Shown piece after piece: positions 29,442-38,546 of a DNA stretch of 64,000 nucleotides. Source of the DNA: Zhongshania antarctica (GTDB lineage Bacteria > Pseudomonadota > Gammaproteobacteria > Pseudomonadales > Spongiibacteraceae); NCBI RefSeq assembly GCF_014202945.1, contig NZ_JACHHW010000006.1, positions 62,001 to 126,000 of the forward strand, given 5' to 3'. Position 1 is the stretch's first letter. Every line of letters starts with the position of its first letter. The position numbers and the translations under genes are program-made. Below the pieces are notes generated by a model. That model had not been told where the DNA came from. It made no database searches and was given only the letters and a program-made list of their open reading frames with translations.

Positions 29442-30164
29442 TTGCGACGCAGCAGCACACCTCTTGCGCTTCACCGCCTGAGCAAAACAATAAATACCTG
29501 GTATGTCCGACGCTACATTGCACCCCAGTTCGACAGCTTGGGCAGCCTACCCGACGTAGTGAACCCGCGCAGCGTGGCCATTTTTGGCGACAACATTCAT
29601 TTGGGTAAACACGCGCACATTATCGCTTCGCCAGACAATATTATTCGTTTGACCAGCTGGCCGAGTCGGCTCGGCGAATCGGAAATTCGCATCGGCAATT
29701 ACTGCCTAATATCACCTGGCGTACGAATTTCCGCAGCCAAATCCATCCGCATTGGTGACAACTGCATGTTTGCCGCCAATGTTTATATCAGCGACAGCGA
29801 CTGGCACGGCATTTACAACCGCATCCGCCCCTTCCGCAGCGAAAAGCCAGTAGTATTAGAAGACAACGTCTGGCTCGGCGAGCGCGTCATCGTCAATAAA
29901 GGTGTGCGTATTGGCGAGAACAGCGTGATTGGTGCTGGCAGCATTGTCACCAAAGACATCCCTGCGAATGTGATTGCGGCGGGCAATCCCGCCCGAGTAA
30001 TCAAGACCATAAATCCCAAACGACGAATGTTGAAACGCGAAGTCTTGTTTCAGGACTCTGAGCATTACTACGAAATTCAGGACGGACTCGCCAAGATGGC
30101 GATGGAGAATAATAGCTGGCGCAATTGGCTGCGGGTTTTATTCAAGCCGAATCAACAAGACTAA
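29442..30164 (+). CDS. Hexapeptide-repeat acyltransferase
   Basis: Left-handed beta-helix acyltransferase of 240 aa. Hexapeptide turns are visible from about residue 80 (IRIGNYCLISPGVRI, IRIGDNCMFAANVYI) through VRIGENSVIGAGSIV, ending in the family sequence VIAAGNPARVIK. The His of SDSDWHGIY is the likely catalytic base by analogy with the WcaF/maltose acetyltransferase group. Donor and acceptor are unknown. It starts with TTG behind an AGGA site about eight bases upstream. It stands alone, with no polysaccharide cluster nearby. Confidence 0.8.
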   Translation: MRRSSTPLALHRLSKTINTWYVRRYIAPQFDSLGSLPDVVNPRSVAIFGDNIHLGKHAHIIASPDNIIRLTSWPSRLGESEIRIGNYCLISPGVRISAAKSIRIGDNCMFAANVYISDSDWHGIYNRIRPFRSEKPVVLEDNVWLGERVIVNKGVRIGENSVIGAGSIVTKDIPANVIAAGNPARVIKTINPKRRMLKREVLFQDSEHYYEIQDGLAKMAMENNSWRNWLRVLFKPNQQD

Positions 30165-30177
30165 GGCCCAAAAACGA

Positions 30178-30236
30178 CAAACCCCGACCAAGGCCGGGGT
30201 TTGAAAAGCGATAAAGCCCCACCAAAGTGGGACTTT
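30178..30236. terminator. Pair of hairpins between the acyltransferase and groL
   Basis: First hairpin: CAAACCCCG (30178-30186) with CGGGGTTTG (30195-30203), 14 nt after the acyltransferase stop. Second: TAAAGCCCCAC (30212-30222) with GTGGGACTTTA (about 30226-30236), one mismatch. On the minus strand the second stem is followed by CTTTATCGCTTTT and closes the groESL transcript. Confidence 0.75.
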
Positions 30237-30251
30237 AGAGCAGGGGACTGC

Positions 30252-31925
<1,674 letters not shown>

Positions 31926-31968
31926 CTATTAACTAATTCGTTGATTCAAAAGAAATCTTTTGCCGGAC

Positions 31969-32259
31969 TTAAGCTTCTACTACACCAAAGATTTCTGATT
32001 CATTCAGAACGATCAGCTCTTCGCCGTCGACTTTTACGGTGCTACCGGAGTACTGACCAAAAATAACGACATCACCAGCTTTAACGCCAACCGGACGCAA
32101 TTCGCCGCTTTCTAACAATTTGCCTTCACCAACGGCGATGACTTCACCTTGGTTTGGCTTTTCTTTAGCAGAACCTGGCAGAACAATACCGCCCGCACTA
32201 GTCTTCTCTTCTTCCTTACGACGAACTACAACGCGATCGTATAACGGACGAATTTTCAT
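31969..32259 (-). CDS. groS: Co-chaperonin GroES
   Basis: 10-kDa lid of the GroEL chamber, 96 aa from the ATG at 32259 ([12 protein letters not shown]), with a GGAG site upstream. The TTG at 32268 is not needed. The mobile loop appears as [13 protein letters not shown], and the roof and C-terminal VDGEELIVL are standard. First gene of groESL. Confidence 0.97.
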   Translation of the reverse strand: MKIRPLYDRVVVRRKEEEKTSAGGIVLPGSAKEKPNQGEVIAVGEGKLLESGELRPVGVKAGDVVIFGQYSGSTVKVDGEELIVLNESEIFGVVEA

Positions 32260-32437
32260 TTTTATCAATCTCCATTAAATCAATGATTTAGAATTTATTG
32301 ACCGGCTAAACCGGTGTCAGCCCAAAAGCAGCATTGCCTTTTGACCTGAACCCCCTTTCGTTACGGATTGGGAAACAGCACGCATCCCAACAGGGAAAAC
32401 CAGGCTTATCACCGCCAAGTTACCGTGGGCTGTCCTG

Positions 32438-32466
32438 TAAATGGGGCTGCGCAAATGCTTTTCAAG
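32438..32466 (-). promoter_or_regulatory. Sigma-32 (RpoH) heat-shock promoter of groESL
   Basis: On the minus strand a -35 box CTTGAAA (32460-32466) and a -10 box beginning CCCCAT (32441-32446) are separated by 13 bases. This is almost the E. coli RpoH consensus (CTTGAAA, 11-16 bases, CCCCATNT). It lies about 180 nt upstream of the groES start, implying a long 5' leader. No CIRCE inverted repeat is seen. Confidence 0.85.
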
Positions 32467-32481
32467 AGCCCGACAAGAAAA

Positions 32482-32976
32482 TTATTCTTCTTTTTTGTAA
32501 TCGCCTTCAATTATCACGGTATCCCGTCGAGCAGTCGGGTTCACTGGGGCGTCGGCATTATCGGGGGCGGTAAAGCGAGCGCTTCCAGACTGAAACCCGC
32601 TTGTTTGAAAATTGTTTACTTGCATCACCCCGCGCTTCAATAACTGGCCAACAAGCCATTGCCGCAACGGCCCAATTAGACACACAAACCCCAGGGTGTC
32701 GGTGATAAAGCCGGGGGTAAGCAACAGCGCGCCGCCCACCGCTAATAGCAGGCCTTCCAAGATTTCGGTAGCGGGTACTTGGCCGCTACTTAGACGCTGC
32801 TGGGCGCGAGTCAGTGTTTCTATCCCCTGCTGCTTTAGCAGGGCGGCGCCCACCACAGCAGTAAACACCACCATACCAATCGTCGGCAAACTGCCGATCA
32901 GGCCGCCAACCTCGATTAACAGCCACATCTCGAATATCGGTAAAACCACGAACAAGACAAACAAAAAGCGCATCAA
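32482..32976 (-). CDS. fxsA: FxsA-family membrane protein
   Basis: Small integral membrane protein of 164 aa with three or four hydrophobic segments. The start RFLFVLFVVLPIFEMWLLIEVG and the loop ALLKQQGIETL are FxsA hallmarks. In E. coli its overproduction relieves F-exclusion of phage T7; the normal role is unknown. The tail after residue 115 is polar. It lies just upstream of groESL on the same strand, a common arrangement. Confidence 0.88.
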   Translation of the reverse strand: MMRFLFVLFVVLPIFEMWLLIEVGGLIGSLPTIGMVVFTAVVGAALLKQQGIETLTRAQQRLSSGQVPATEILEGLLLAVGGALLLTPGFITDTLGFVCLIGPLRQWLVGQLLKRGVMQVNNFQTSGFQSGSARFTAPDNADAPVNPTARRDTVIIEGDYKKEE

Positions 32977-33125
32977 AAGCTCACTTTAATAAATAGGGTT
33001 TCTCAATAAATGGGGGGAAATAGCTAGGAATTCAAGGGCGAGTAGCGCAATTGAAAAATTGCCAGCCAAATGCCCCAGCATTGGTTTACAATTCTAGCTT
33101 TGCCACGCCGCAATACGGGTCATAA

Positions 33126-34151
33126 ATGAAGCGCCATCAGTACAGTACACTGCTTATTCTCAGCGCCTGCAGCGCGTTAGCAGCGCCACTTGCGGCGGCA
33201 AGCTCCGACTGCCTTGCCCTTGCCGCTCAGTCAGCGTCAGAATCGACTACCGTCGCGGAACTCCGCACGCTCTGTCAATCCCCGCTGTGGGGCACCGCCG
33301 ACACACCCAGTACTGAAAATCAGCCCGAACAGACTATTACTGAACCCACTCACAGTAATAGTGGGGTAGTCCAGCAACGCTTTGAATTAGAGCGCTTTAC
33401 CCATGACAACCCCTTTGTCTTAACCCCCCATAGAAGCAATTACATCTTACCTGTCTCCTATCGAGATGACATGTTTGACTACAATAGCCTCGCGCCGGGC
33501 ATCGACATTCAGCAAGACAATATCGAGTTAGAATTTCAACTCAGTATAAAAGTCATGATCTGGGAGTCGATTTTTGAGAATAACGGCTATCTCAGCATGG
33601 GCTATACCAATCGCTCATTTTGGCAGGCCTACAACAGTGTAACGTCATCGCCTTTCCGTGAAACCAATCACGAACCGGAGCTCATGTTAACCTTCACCAA
33701 CGACTGGGAGTGGCAGGGTTTTCGAAATGTTGGCAACCAATTAATATTCAATCATCAATCGAATGGCCGCAGCGATCCCTTGTCGCGAAGCTGGAACCGA
33801 CTGATGCTGAATTTCATTTTTGAACGAGATCGTTTTGCGATGTCCTTCAAACCTTGGTATCGCCTAAAAGAAGATAGGGAGGACGACAACAACCCAGATA
33901 TTGAAAAATATCTAGGCCATTTCGAATGGATGGGAATTTATAATTGGCATAACCGCACCCTGAGCCTCATGCTTCGCAACAACTTGCGTAGCGAGAACAA
34001 AGGGGCGATGGAGCTCGGCTGGAGCTTCCCGATCAATTCCCGCGTTAAGGCCTACGTAAAGTATTTTAATGGCTACGGAGAGAGCCTGATTGAATACAAT
34101 AACGCCATCGAAAGTATCGGTATCGGCGTACTGATCAGCGACTGGCTGTAA
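33126..34151 (+). CDS. pldA: Outer-membrane phospholipase A1
   Basis: OMPLA, a calcium-dependent dimeric barrel hydrolysing phospholipids that reach the outer leaflet. The catalytic region NHQSNGRSDPLSRSWNR matches E. coli PldA, giving His210, Ser212 and Asn224 here. An N-terminal signal peptide (to about residue 25) is followed by a 55-residue polar stretch before the barrel. 341 aa, slightly longer than E. coli (289). It precedes carbonic anhydrase by 26 nt on the same strand. Confidence 0.93.
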   Translation: MKRHQYSTLLILSACSALAAPLAAASSDCLALAAQSASESTTVAELRTLCQSPLWGTADTPSTENQPEQTITEPTHSNSGVVQQRFELERFTHDNPFVLTPHRSNYILPVSYRDDMFDYNSLAPGIDIQQDNIELEFQLSIKVMIWESIFENNGYLSMGYTNRSFWQAYNSVTSSPFRETNHEPELMLTFTNDWEWQGFRNVGNQLIFNHQSNGRSDPLSRSWNRLMLNFIFERDRFAMSFKPWYRLKEDREDDNNPDIEKYLGHFEWMGIYNWHNRTLSLMLRNNLRSENKGAMELGWSFPINSRVKAYVKYFNGYGESLIEYNNAIESIGIGVLISDWL

Positions 34152-34177
34152 ACCTCACTGAAAACGGAAGGAAAACA

Positions 34178-34828
34178 ATGATTAACGCCCAAGAAGCACT
34201 GGAACGACTAAAAACCGGAAACGCCCGCTTTGTCGACAAATTGAACAGTGAAACCGCCAGCATCATTCATAATAAACGACCAGAATTGGTTGAGATTCAA
34301 GCGCCCTTCGCCATCGTATTGGGCTGCTCCGACGCCCGGGTTCCGGCCGAACTGGTCTTTGATCAAGGCCTAGGGGATCTTTTTGTTATCCGCGTGGCGG
34401 GCAATGTCGTCGCGCCCTCGGGCATCGGCAGTGTTGAGTTTGCCGCGCTCAGCTTTGGCACGCCACTTGTTGTGGTGTTGGGCCATTCTAACTGCGGCGC
34501 TATTTCAGCGACCGTGGACGTGCTCACCGGCAATAGCAAAATCCCCTCACAGAATTTGCACTCCATTGTTAAACGCATTCGCCCCGCAGTAGAAACCCTC
34601 ATGTCGACCGAACTGCGCCACGACCACAAAGCCTTAATTGAGCAGTCGGTTCGCGCCAATGTTCGCACGTCGGTAGAGCACCTCAGCAGCGGTTCGCCTA
34701 CCCTCGAAAAACTGATTAGCGAAGGTAAGTTAATGGTTGTCGGTGCTGAATATTCACTGAAAACGGGCGAAGTCGACTTCTTCTACGAAGACTACTGGGA
34801 ACGCACTCGCAACCTAGAGTCAGAATGA
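34178..34828 (+). CDS. can: Beta-class carbonic anhydrase
   Basis: Reversible hydration of CO2 to bicarbonate, cytoplasmic. Zinc ligands are Cys50 (in GCSDARVP, with Asp52 and Arg54 as the catalytic dyad), His103 and Cys106 (in LGHSNCGAI). 216 aa with no signal peptide. A good GGAAGGA site precedes the ATG. It overlaps the next gene by four bases (ATGA), so the two are translated together. Confidence 0.93.
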   Translation: MINAQEALERLKTGNARFVDKLNSETASIIHNKRPELVEIQAPFAIVLGCSDARVPAELVFDQGLGDLFVIRVAGNVVAPSGIGSVEFAALSFGTPLVVVLGHSNCGAISATVDVLTGNSKIPSQNLHSIVKRIRPAVETLMSTELRHDHKALIEQSVRANVRTSVEHLSSGSPTLEKLISEGKLMVVGAEYSLKTGEVDFFYEDYWERTRNLESE

Positions 34829-35130
34829 GCGAAGCCGCCCAGCAGTTTTACGCCGTCATTCAGGGCATACCTGAAGGACGGCTATGCAGCTACGGCGACA
34901 TTGCCAAACTCGCCGGCCTGCCGGGCCAAGCCCGGCGGGTTGGCAAACTCCTCAGCCAAACCCCAAGCGACACCAAACTCCCCTGGTTCAGAGTCATCAA
35001 CGCCCAAGGAAAAATTAGCTTTCCTGTTGGCAGCGACGGCTATCAACGACAGTTGGACGCCTTAATTCAGGAAGGCAGTGCGGATATCTCGGGGAAAGTG
35101 TATTGGCGCCAGCGACGGTGGCCTGATTAA
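34825..35130 (+). CDS. atl: Alkyltransferase-like protein (ATL), non-catalytic MGMT homologue
   Basis: Small protein (101 aa) of the O6-alkylguanine DNA alkyltransferase C-terminal fold. The active-site PCHR motif reads PWFR (residues 53-56), with Trp replacing Cys, the defining change of ATL proteins. It keeps the helix-turn-helix QARRVGKLL with the Arg that flips the base. ATLs bind alkylated guanines and recruit nucleotide excision repair without repairing them. The ATG overlaps the carbonic anhydrase stop. The stop codon directly abuts the heptamer array. Confidence 0.92.
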   Translation: MSEAAQQFYAVIQGIPEGRLCSYGDIAKLAGLPGQARRVGKLLSQTPSDTKLPWFRVINAQGKISFPVGSDGYQRQLDALIQEGSADISGKVYWRQRRWPD

Positions 35131-35231
35131 GGAAGTCGGAAGTCGGAAGTCGGAAGTCGGAAGTCGGAAGTCGGAAGTCGGAAGTCGGAAGTCGGAAGTC
35201 GGAAGTCGGAAGTCGGAAGTCGGAAGTCGGA
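35131..35231 (+). repeat. Perfect heptamer array, 14 copies of GGAAGTC
   Basis: Fourteen full uninterrupted copies of GGAAGTC plus three bases, starting on the base after the ATL stop. In phase this is TCGGAAG on the coding strand of ATL, the same sense as the arrays after fumarase, the methyltransferase, ampG and bluB. The perfect identity suggests recent expansion by slippage. Translated frames here are meaningless shadows. Confidence 0.97.
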
Positions 35232-35278
35232 TAATTGCATCCGACCCGTAATATGCCGTCAAGCTCGCTTTTGATTTT

Positions 35279-35351
35279 TGTCAGACATCCGACACCAGAC
35301 ACCCGACCAATTTCTCGCCTTTTCGTCAGACATCCGACTTCAGACGTCCGA
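35279..35351 (-). repeat. Two degenerate heptamer blocks at the ampG 3' end
   Basis: Two blocks of four 7-bp units (35279-35306 and 35324-35351), 45 bp apart. Units such as CGTCAGA, CATCCGA, CTTCAGA and CGTCCGA alternate CAGA and CCGA endings. On the ampG coding strand they read TCNGANG. The ampG stop (35340-35342) lies inside the second block, so the last ampG codons come from the repeat. The blocks face the GGAAGTC array after ATL in inverted orientation. Confidence 0.75.
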
Positions 35352-36617
35352 CGTTTTTTCCGTCCACGGCGCCACTTTAAACAACATCAACATCCCCGGC
35401 ACCGCAATAACCGTACACAGCAGGTAAAAATTCGTCCAACCTACTGACTCCACAATGATCCCTGTGGTGGCATTAGCAAAGGTGCGAGGCACTGCCGCTA
35501 AGGCGGTAAATAGCGCGAACTGCGTGGCCGCATAAGCGGGTGTAGTAGCGCGGGCAATAAACGCCGTAAACGCAGCGGTTCCGAGACCAACGCCGAGATA
35601 TTCAAACACTATAACCACCGCGAGAGCAAAGCGGTCGTGACCGATTTCTGCCAGTGCGGCAAAGCCGAGAATACTCAATACCTGCACCACCCCAAACACC
35701 CAGAGCGCACGGTTGATACCGAGGCGAATCATAATAATACCACCAGCCAAACCACCAATAATCGCGGCGGTCAGCGAGGCGGTTTTGGCGATGGTGCCAA
35801 TTTCAGTGAGGGTAAAACCAAGGTCGAGGTAAAACGGCGACGATAGCGCGGTGGCCATATTGTCGCCGAGCTTGTAAAGAAACAAAAACAGCAGCAAGTA
35901 GAGCGCGCTAGCCCAACCTTTACGATTAACAAACTCTTTGAATGGTTCAACAATCGCCGCCCGCAAGCTTAACGGTGCAATGCTGGCGTCGGCAGCCTCG
36001 TCTATCCACAGGGTCATCGCCACGCCAATTAACATAAATGCGGCCATAACCATAAACACCGTGCTCCACGGTAAATAGTCACCCAGAATCACACCGATGG
36101 AGCCGGGCACCAAACCTGCTAGGCGATAGGCTTGCACGTGAATTGCATTGCCCAGCCCCAGCTCATCGTCGCGCAACAATTCCCGCCGGTAGGCATCCAA
36201 AACCACATCTTGGCTGGCGCTGCAAAAAGCCACCGCCGCCGCACCATAAGCCACCAAACCCACTGAAAACTTAGGGTCGATAAAACCCAACACCGCCATC
36301 GACGCGATCAGGCCAAACTGGCTGATGATCATCCAGCCCCGCCGCCGCCCCAAGAAGGGCGGCACATAGCGATCCATCAGCGGCGCCCAGACAAACTTCC
36401 AGTTATAGGGGAAGCCAATCAGCGCGAACAGGCCGATTTCAGTGAGCCCCACACCCTCACTGCGCAACCAAGCCGGGACCAGCTGAATCAAGAAATACAG
36501 GGGCAAGCCAGAGGCAAAACCGGTTAATACACAGATAAACATATGGCGATTAAAAATCGCCTGCTGCCAAGTCAGAGGGGCTGAGCTTGGCATGGGCGGT
36601 GGGGACTGTTCAGTCAT
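35340..36617 (-). CDS. ampG: AmpG-family muropeptide permease
   Basis: Major-facilitator membrane protein of 425 aa with about 12 hydrophobic segments. N-terminal family motifs GFASGLPLYFL and KFVWAPLMDRYVPP are AmpG hallmarks. AmpG imports GlcNAc-anhydroMurNAc peptides for cell-wall recycling, and controls beta-lactamase induction in Pseudomonas. AmpD and AmpE lie at 54.5-55.9 kb. It is convergent with ATL. The last residues TSDV are encoded by the heptamer repeat, so the C-terminus may vary between strains. Confidence 0.9.
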   Translation of the reverse strand: MTEQSPPPMPSSAPLTWQQAIFNRHMFICVLTGFASGLPLYFLIQLVPAWLRSEGVGLTEIGLFALIGFPYNWKFVWAPLMDRYVPPFLGRRRGWMIISQFGLIASMAVLGFIDPKFSVGLVAYGAAAVAFCSASQDVVLDAYRRELLRDDELGLGNAIHVQAYRLAGLVPGSIGVILGDYLPWSTVFMVMAAFMLIGVAMTLWIDEAADASIAPLSLRAAIVEPFKEFVNRKGWASALYLLLFLFLYKLGDNMATALSSPFYLDLGFTLTEIGTIAKTASLTAAIIGGLAGGIIMIRLGINRALWVFGVVQVLSILGFAALAEIGHDRFALAVVIVFEYLGVGLGTAAFTAFIARATTPAYAATQFALFTALAAVPRTFANATTGIIVESVGWTNFYLLCTVIAVPGMLMLFKVAPWTEKTSDV

Positions 36618-36689
36618 GGCCGGTTCCGAGTATAAAGTGCGTTCATTCTGGCTTGCAGGGCAGAGAATGCAAGGGCGGAAAATTCAACC

Positions 36690-36705
36690 CTTGCGCTGAC
36701 GCAAG
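36690..36705 (-). terminator. Possible weak terminator of yajQ
   Basis: CTTGCG and CGCAAG form a 6-bp stem with a 4-nt loop, 11 nt after the yajQ stop. On the minus strand it is followed by GGTTGAATTTT rather than a clean T tract, so termination may be partial. Confidence 0.35.
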
Positions 36706-36715
36706 AAAACCCCCA

Positions 36716-37198
36716 TTAATCCCGGAAATTAGTAAATTGCAGGGGCTGATCCAGCTCTTCGGCGCGCAATATCGCCATGACTTCTTGCAGATCATCGCGT
36801 TTTTTACCGGTTACCCGCACTTGCTCGTCTTGAATTTGGCTTTGCACTTTGAGCTTACGATCTTTAATCAATTTAACAATTTTGCGCGCCACATCCGAGG
36901 TCAGGCCGCTTTGCATGGTAACCAACTGCTTTACCTGCTTACCCGCGCCCTTCACATCACCCATCTCCATGGCGAGGGGGTCGATTTTCACTTTTACCAA
37001 AGCAGCACGCAGCAGGTCTTCCATTTGCTGCAATTGGAACTCCGCCTCGGCGAACATGGTTACCGTCAGTGCGTCGCGTTCAAAGCGCGCATCCACACCT
37101 TTAAAGTCAAAACGGGTTTCAATGACCCGCCCAGCCTGATCAACGGCATTGGTAAAGATGTGTAAATCCACTTCTGAGACAATATCAAACGCTGGCAT
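36716..37198 (-). CDS. yajQ: YajQ-family nucleotide-binding protein
   Basis: Cytoplasmic UPF0234 protein of 160 aa, starting MPAFDIVSEVDLHIFTNAVDQ, with two ferredoxin-like halves. YajQ binds nucleotides; in Xanthomonas and Stenotrophomonas the homologue is a cyclic di-GMP effector acting with a LysR regulator. The C-terminal VTGKKRDDLQEVMAIL is characteristic. It is upstream of ampG on the same strand, 98 nt apart, probably an independent unit. Confidence 0.93.
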   Translation of the reverse strand: MPAFDIVSEVDLHIFTNAVDQAGRVIETRFDFKGVDARFERDALTVTMFAEAEFQLQQMEDLLRAALVKVKIDPLAMEMGDVKGAGKQVKQLVTMQSGLTSDVARKIVKLIKDRKLKVQSQIQDEQVRVTGKKRDDLQEVMAILRAEELDQPLQFTNFRD

Positions 37199-37293
37199 AG
37201 CCTAAATTCCTTTGTTATGTTGCGCCGCGCAGTTTAGCATCCTGAGACTGCGGACTGAATGTGTAGGACCAAGCAAATGTACAGAAAAGCACT

Positions 37294-38223
37294 GTGAGCA
37301 ACACCGCGAATCCAACATGGTCAATTCTTGGCGCCGGCGCCATTGGTAGCTTATGGGCCTGCTATGCCCAGCGCAGCGGCCACAATACTGAACTCATCTT
37401 TCGTGACCGCCGCAGCTTAGCAGCTTATCGCCAGCACGGCGGCATTCGCTTCACGGCTAACGGGCAAACTGACTTACTCAATATTGCCGCCCGCTGCCCA
37501 GCAACGATCACAGCCCCCATTCAGCACCTGCTGATCACCACCAAAGCCCAGCAAACCCTCACTGCATTGGCAGCGATAGCAGAGTATATTCAGCCCGACG
37601 CCAGCTTGGTGCTATTGCAAAACGGCCTCGGTATCGCCGAACAAGTCCAACAGCAATTTCCCGAAGCACGACTATTTAAAGCCTCCACTACCGAGGGCGC
37701 TTACCGGCCCAGCCGCTTTGCGGTCGTTCATGCGGGACGCGGCCAAACCTTAATTGGCAGCGCAGCTGACAAGGCAGACGCCATCGCTCAATCCCTGAGT
37801 TTTGCACCGCTAACAGTATCACCAAACGACAATATTGACGCCGTGCTTTGGCGCAAGCTCGCCATAAACTGCGCGATCAACCCCCTCACGGTTATTCATC
37901 GCTGCCGCAATGGCGAATTGCTCGACAAGCCAGAAGCCTTGGCGCAAATCGCTAGCGTGGTAGAAGAAATTCTACAGCTCAGCAAAATCCTGAATTTCGA
38001 CCAAGAGCTCGCCAACTTACACCAGCAAGTATTGGACGTTGCCCGCGCTACCGCCAACAACCGTTCTTCCATGCTTCAAGATATTGAATCTGGCAAAGAA
38101 ACCGAGATTGAGGCGATTACAGGTTATCTGTGTCGACTCGCCGCAAAACAGGGCTTACACCTACCCGCCAATCAACTGCTGCTCGACGAAGTTCAACGGA
38201 TTTCATTACAAAATCGCGTCTAA
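37294..38223 (+). CDS. panE: 2-dehydropantoate 2-reductase
   Basis: NADPH-dependent reduction of ketopantoate to pantoate in pantothenate synthesis. The Rossmann motif SILGAGAIGSLWA is at residues 10-22; WRKLAINCAINPLTV carries the catalytic Lys and substrate-binding Asn. 309 aa. The start is GTG, with no strong ribosome site visible. PanE paralogues also occur, so substrate assignment is by family. No other pan gene is in the window. Confidence 0.85.
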   Translation: MSNTANPTWSILGAGAIGSLWACYAQRSGHNTELIFRDRRSLAAYRQHGGIRFTANGQTDLLNIAARCPATITAPIQHLLITTKAQQTLTALAAIAEYIQPDASLVLLQNGLGIAEQVQQQFPEARLFKASTTEGAYRPSRFAVVHAGRGQTLIGSAADKADAIAQSLSFAPLTVSPNDNIDAVLWRKLAINCAINPLTVIHRCRNGELLDKPEALAQIASVVEEILQLSKILNFDQELANLHQQVLDVARATANNRSSMLQDIESGKETEIEAITGYLCRLAAKQGLHLPANQLLLDEVQRISLQNRV

Positions 38224-38289
38224 GCCAGCGATTCTCGTCCCACCATAATTTGACAAAATAACACCATAGCCGTAGAGTGCGCGCCACGT

Positions 38290-38460
38290 AATAGGTGCTC
38301 AAGCCCGCGTTATTCGCGGCGATGAGTTAAACGGGAAGTCCGGTGAGGCGTGTTCATACAGAACACCACCAAGTCCGACGCTGCCCCCGCAACGGTAAGC
38401 CACTGCTATCAAGAGCAATAGGCAAGCCCGGAACCGGCCTACTACCGATTTACCCGATGA
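38290..38460 (+). ncRNA. Cobalamin riboswitch upstream of btuB
   Basis: An adenosylcobalamin-binding leader (Rfam cobalamin class). The B12 box lies at 38371-38398, with core GCTGCCCCCGCAAC. Upstream are GGTGCTC (38294-38300) and GGGAAGTCCGGTG (38333-38345); downstream is GCCCGGAACCGGCCTAC (38425-38441). It ends about 90 nt before the btuB start, leaving room for an expression platform. It probably represses the btuB-to-cobQ operon when B12 is sufficient. The panE-btuB gap holds nothing else that I recognise. Confidence 0.95.
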
Positions 38461-38546
38461 AGCGGAGGGCTCCATCAGCGGTCGTATACTTGTATATAGC
38501 CCCTACCCCTCCCTCATTGCTTCCTTTACTAGCTTTGAGGTTAACC

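Noticed and set aside
35131-35231. Possible CRISPR array
   Set aside because: Units are 7 bp with no spacers and no cas genes nearby; it is a simple tandem repeat.
35015-35302. Frames with repeated LPTSDFR residues, possible repeat protein
   Set aside because: They are translations of the heptamer array on the minus strand, run into the ATL gene and lack a ribosome site.
38343-38546. N-terminal extension of BtuB
   Set aside because: The frame is open but overlaps the cobalamin riboswitch; the signal peptide and ribosome site fix the start at 38547.
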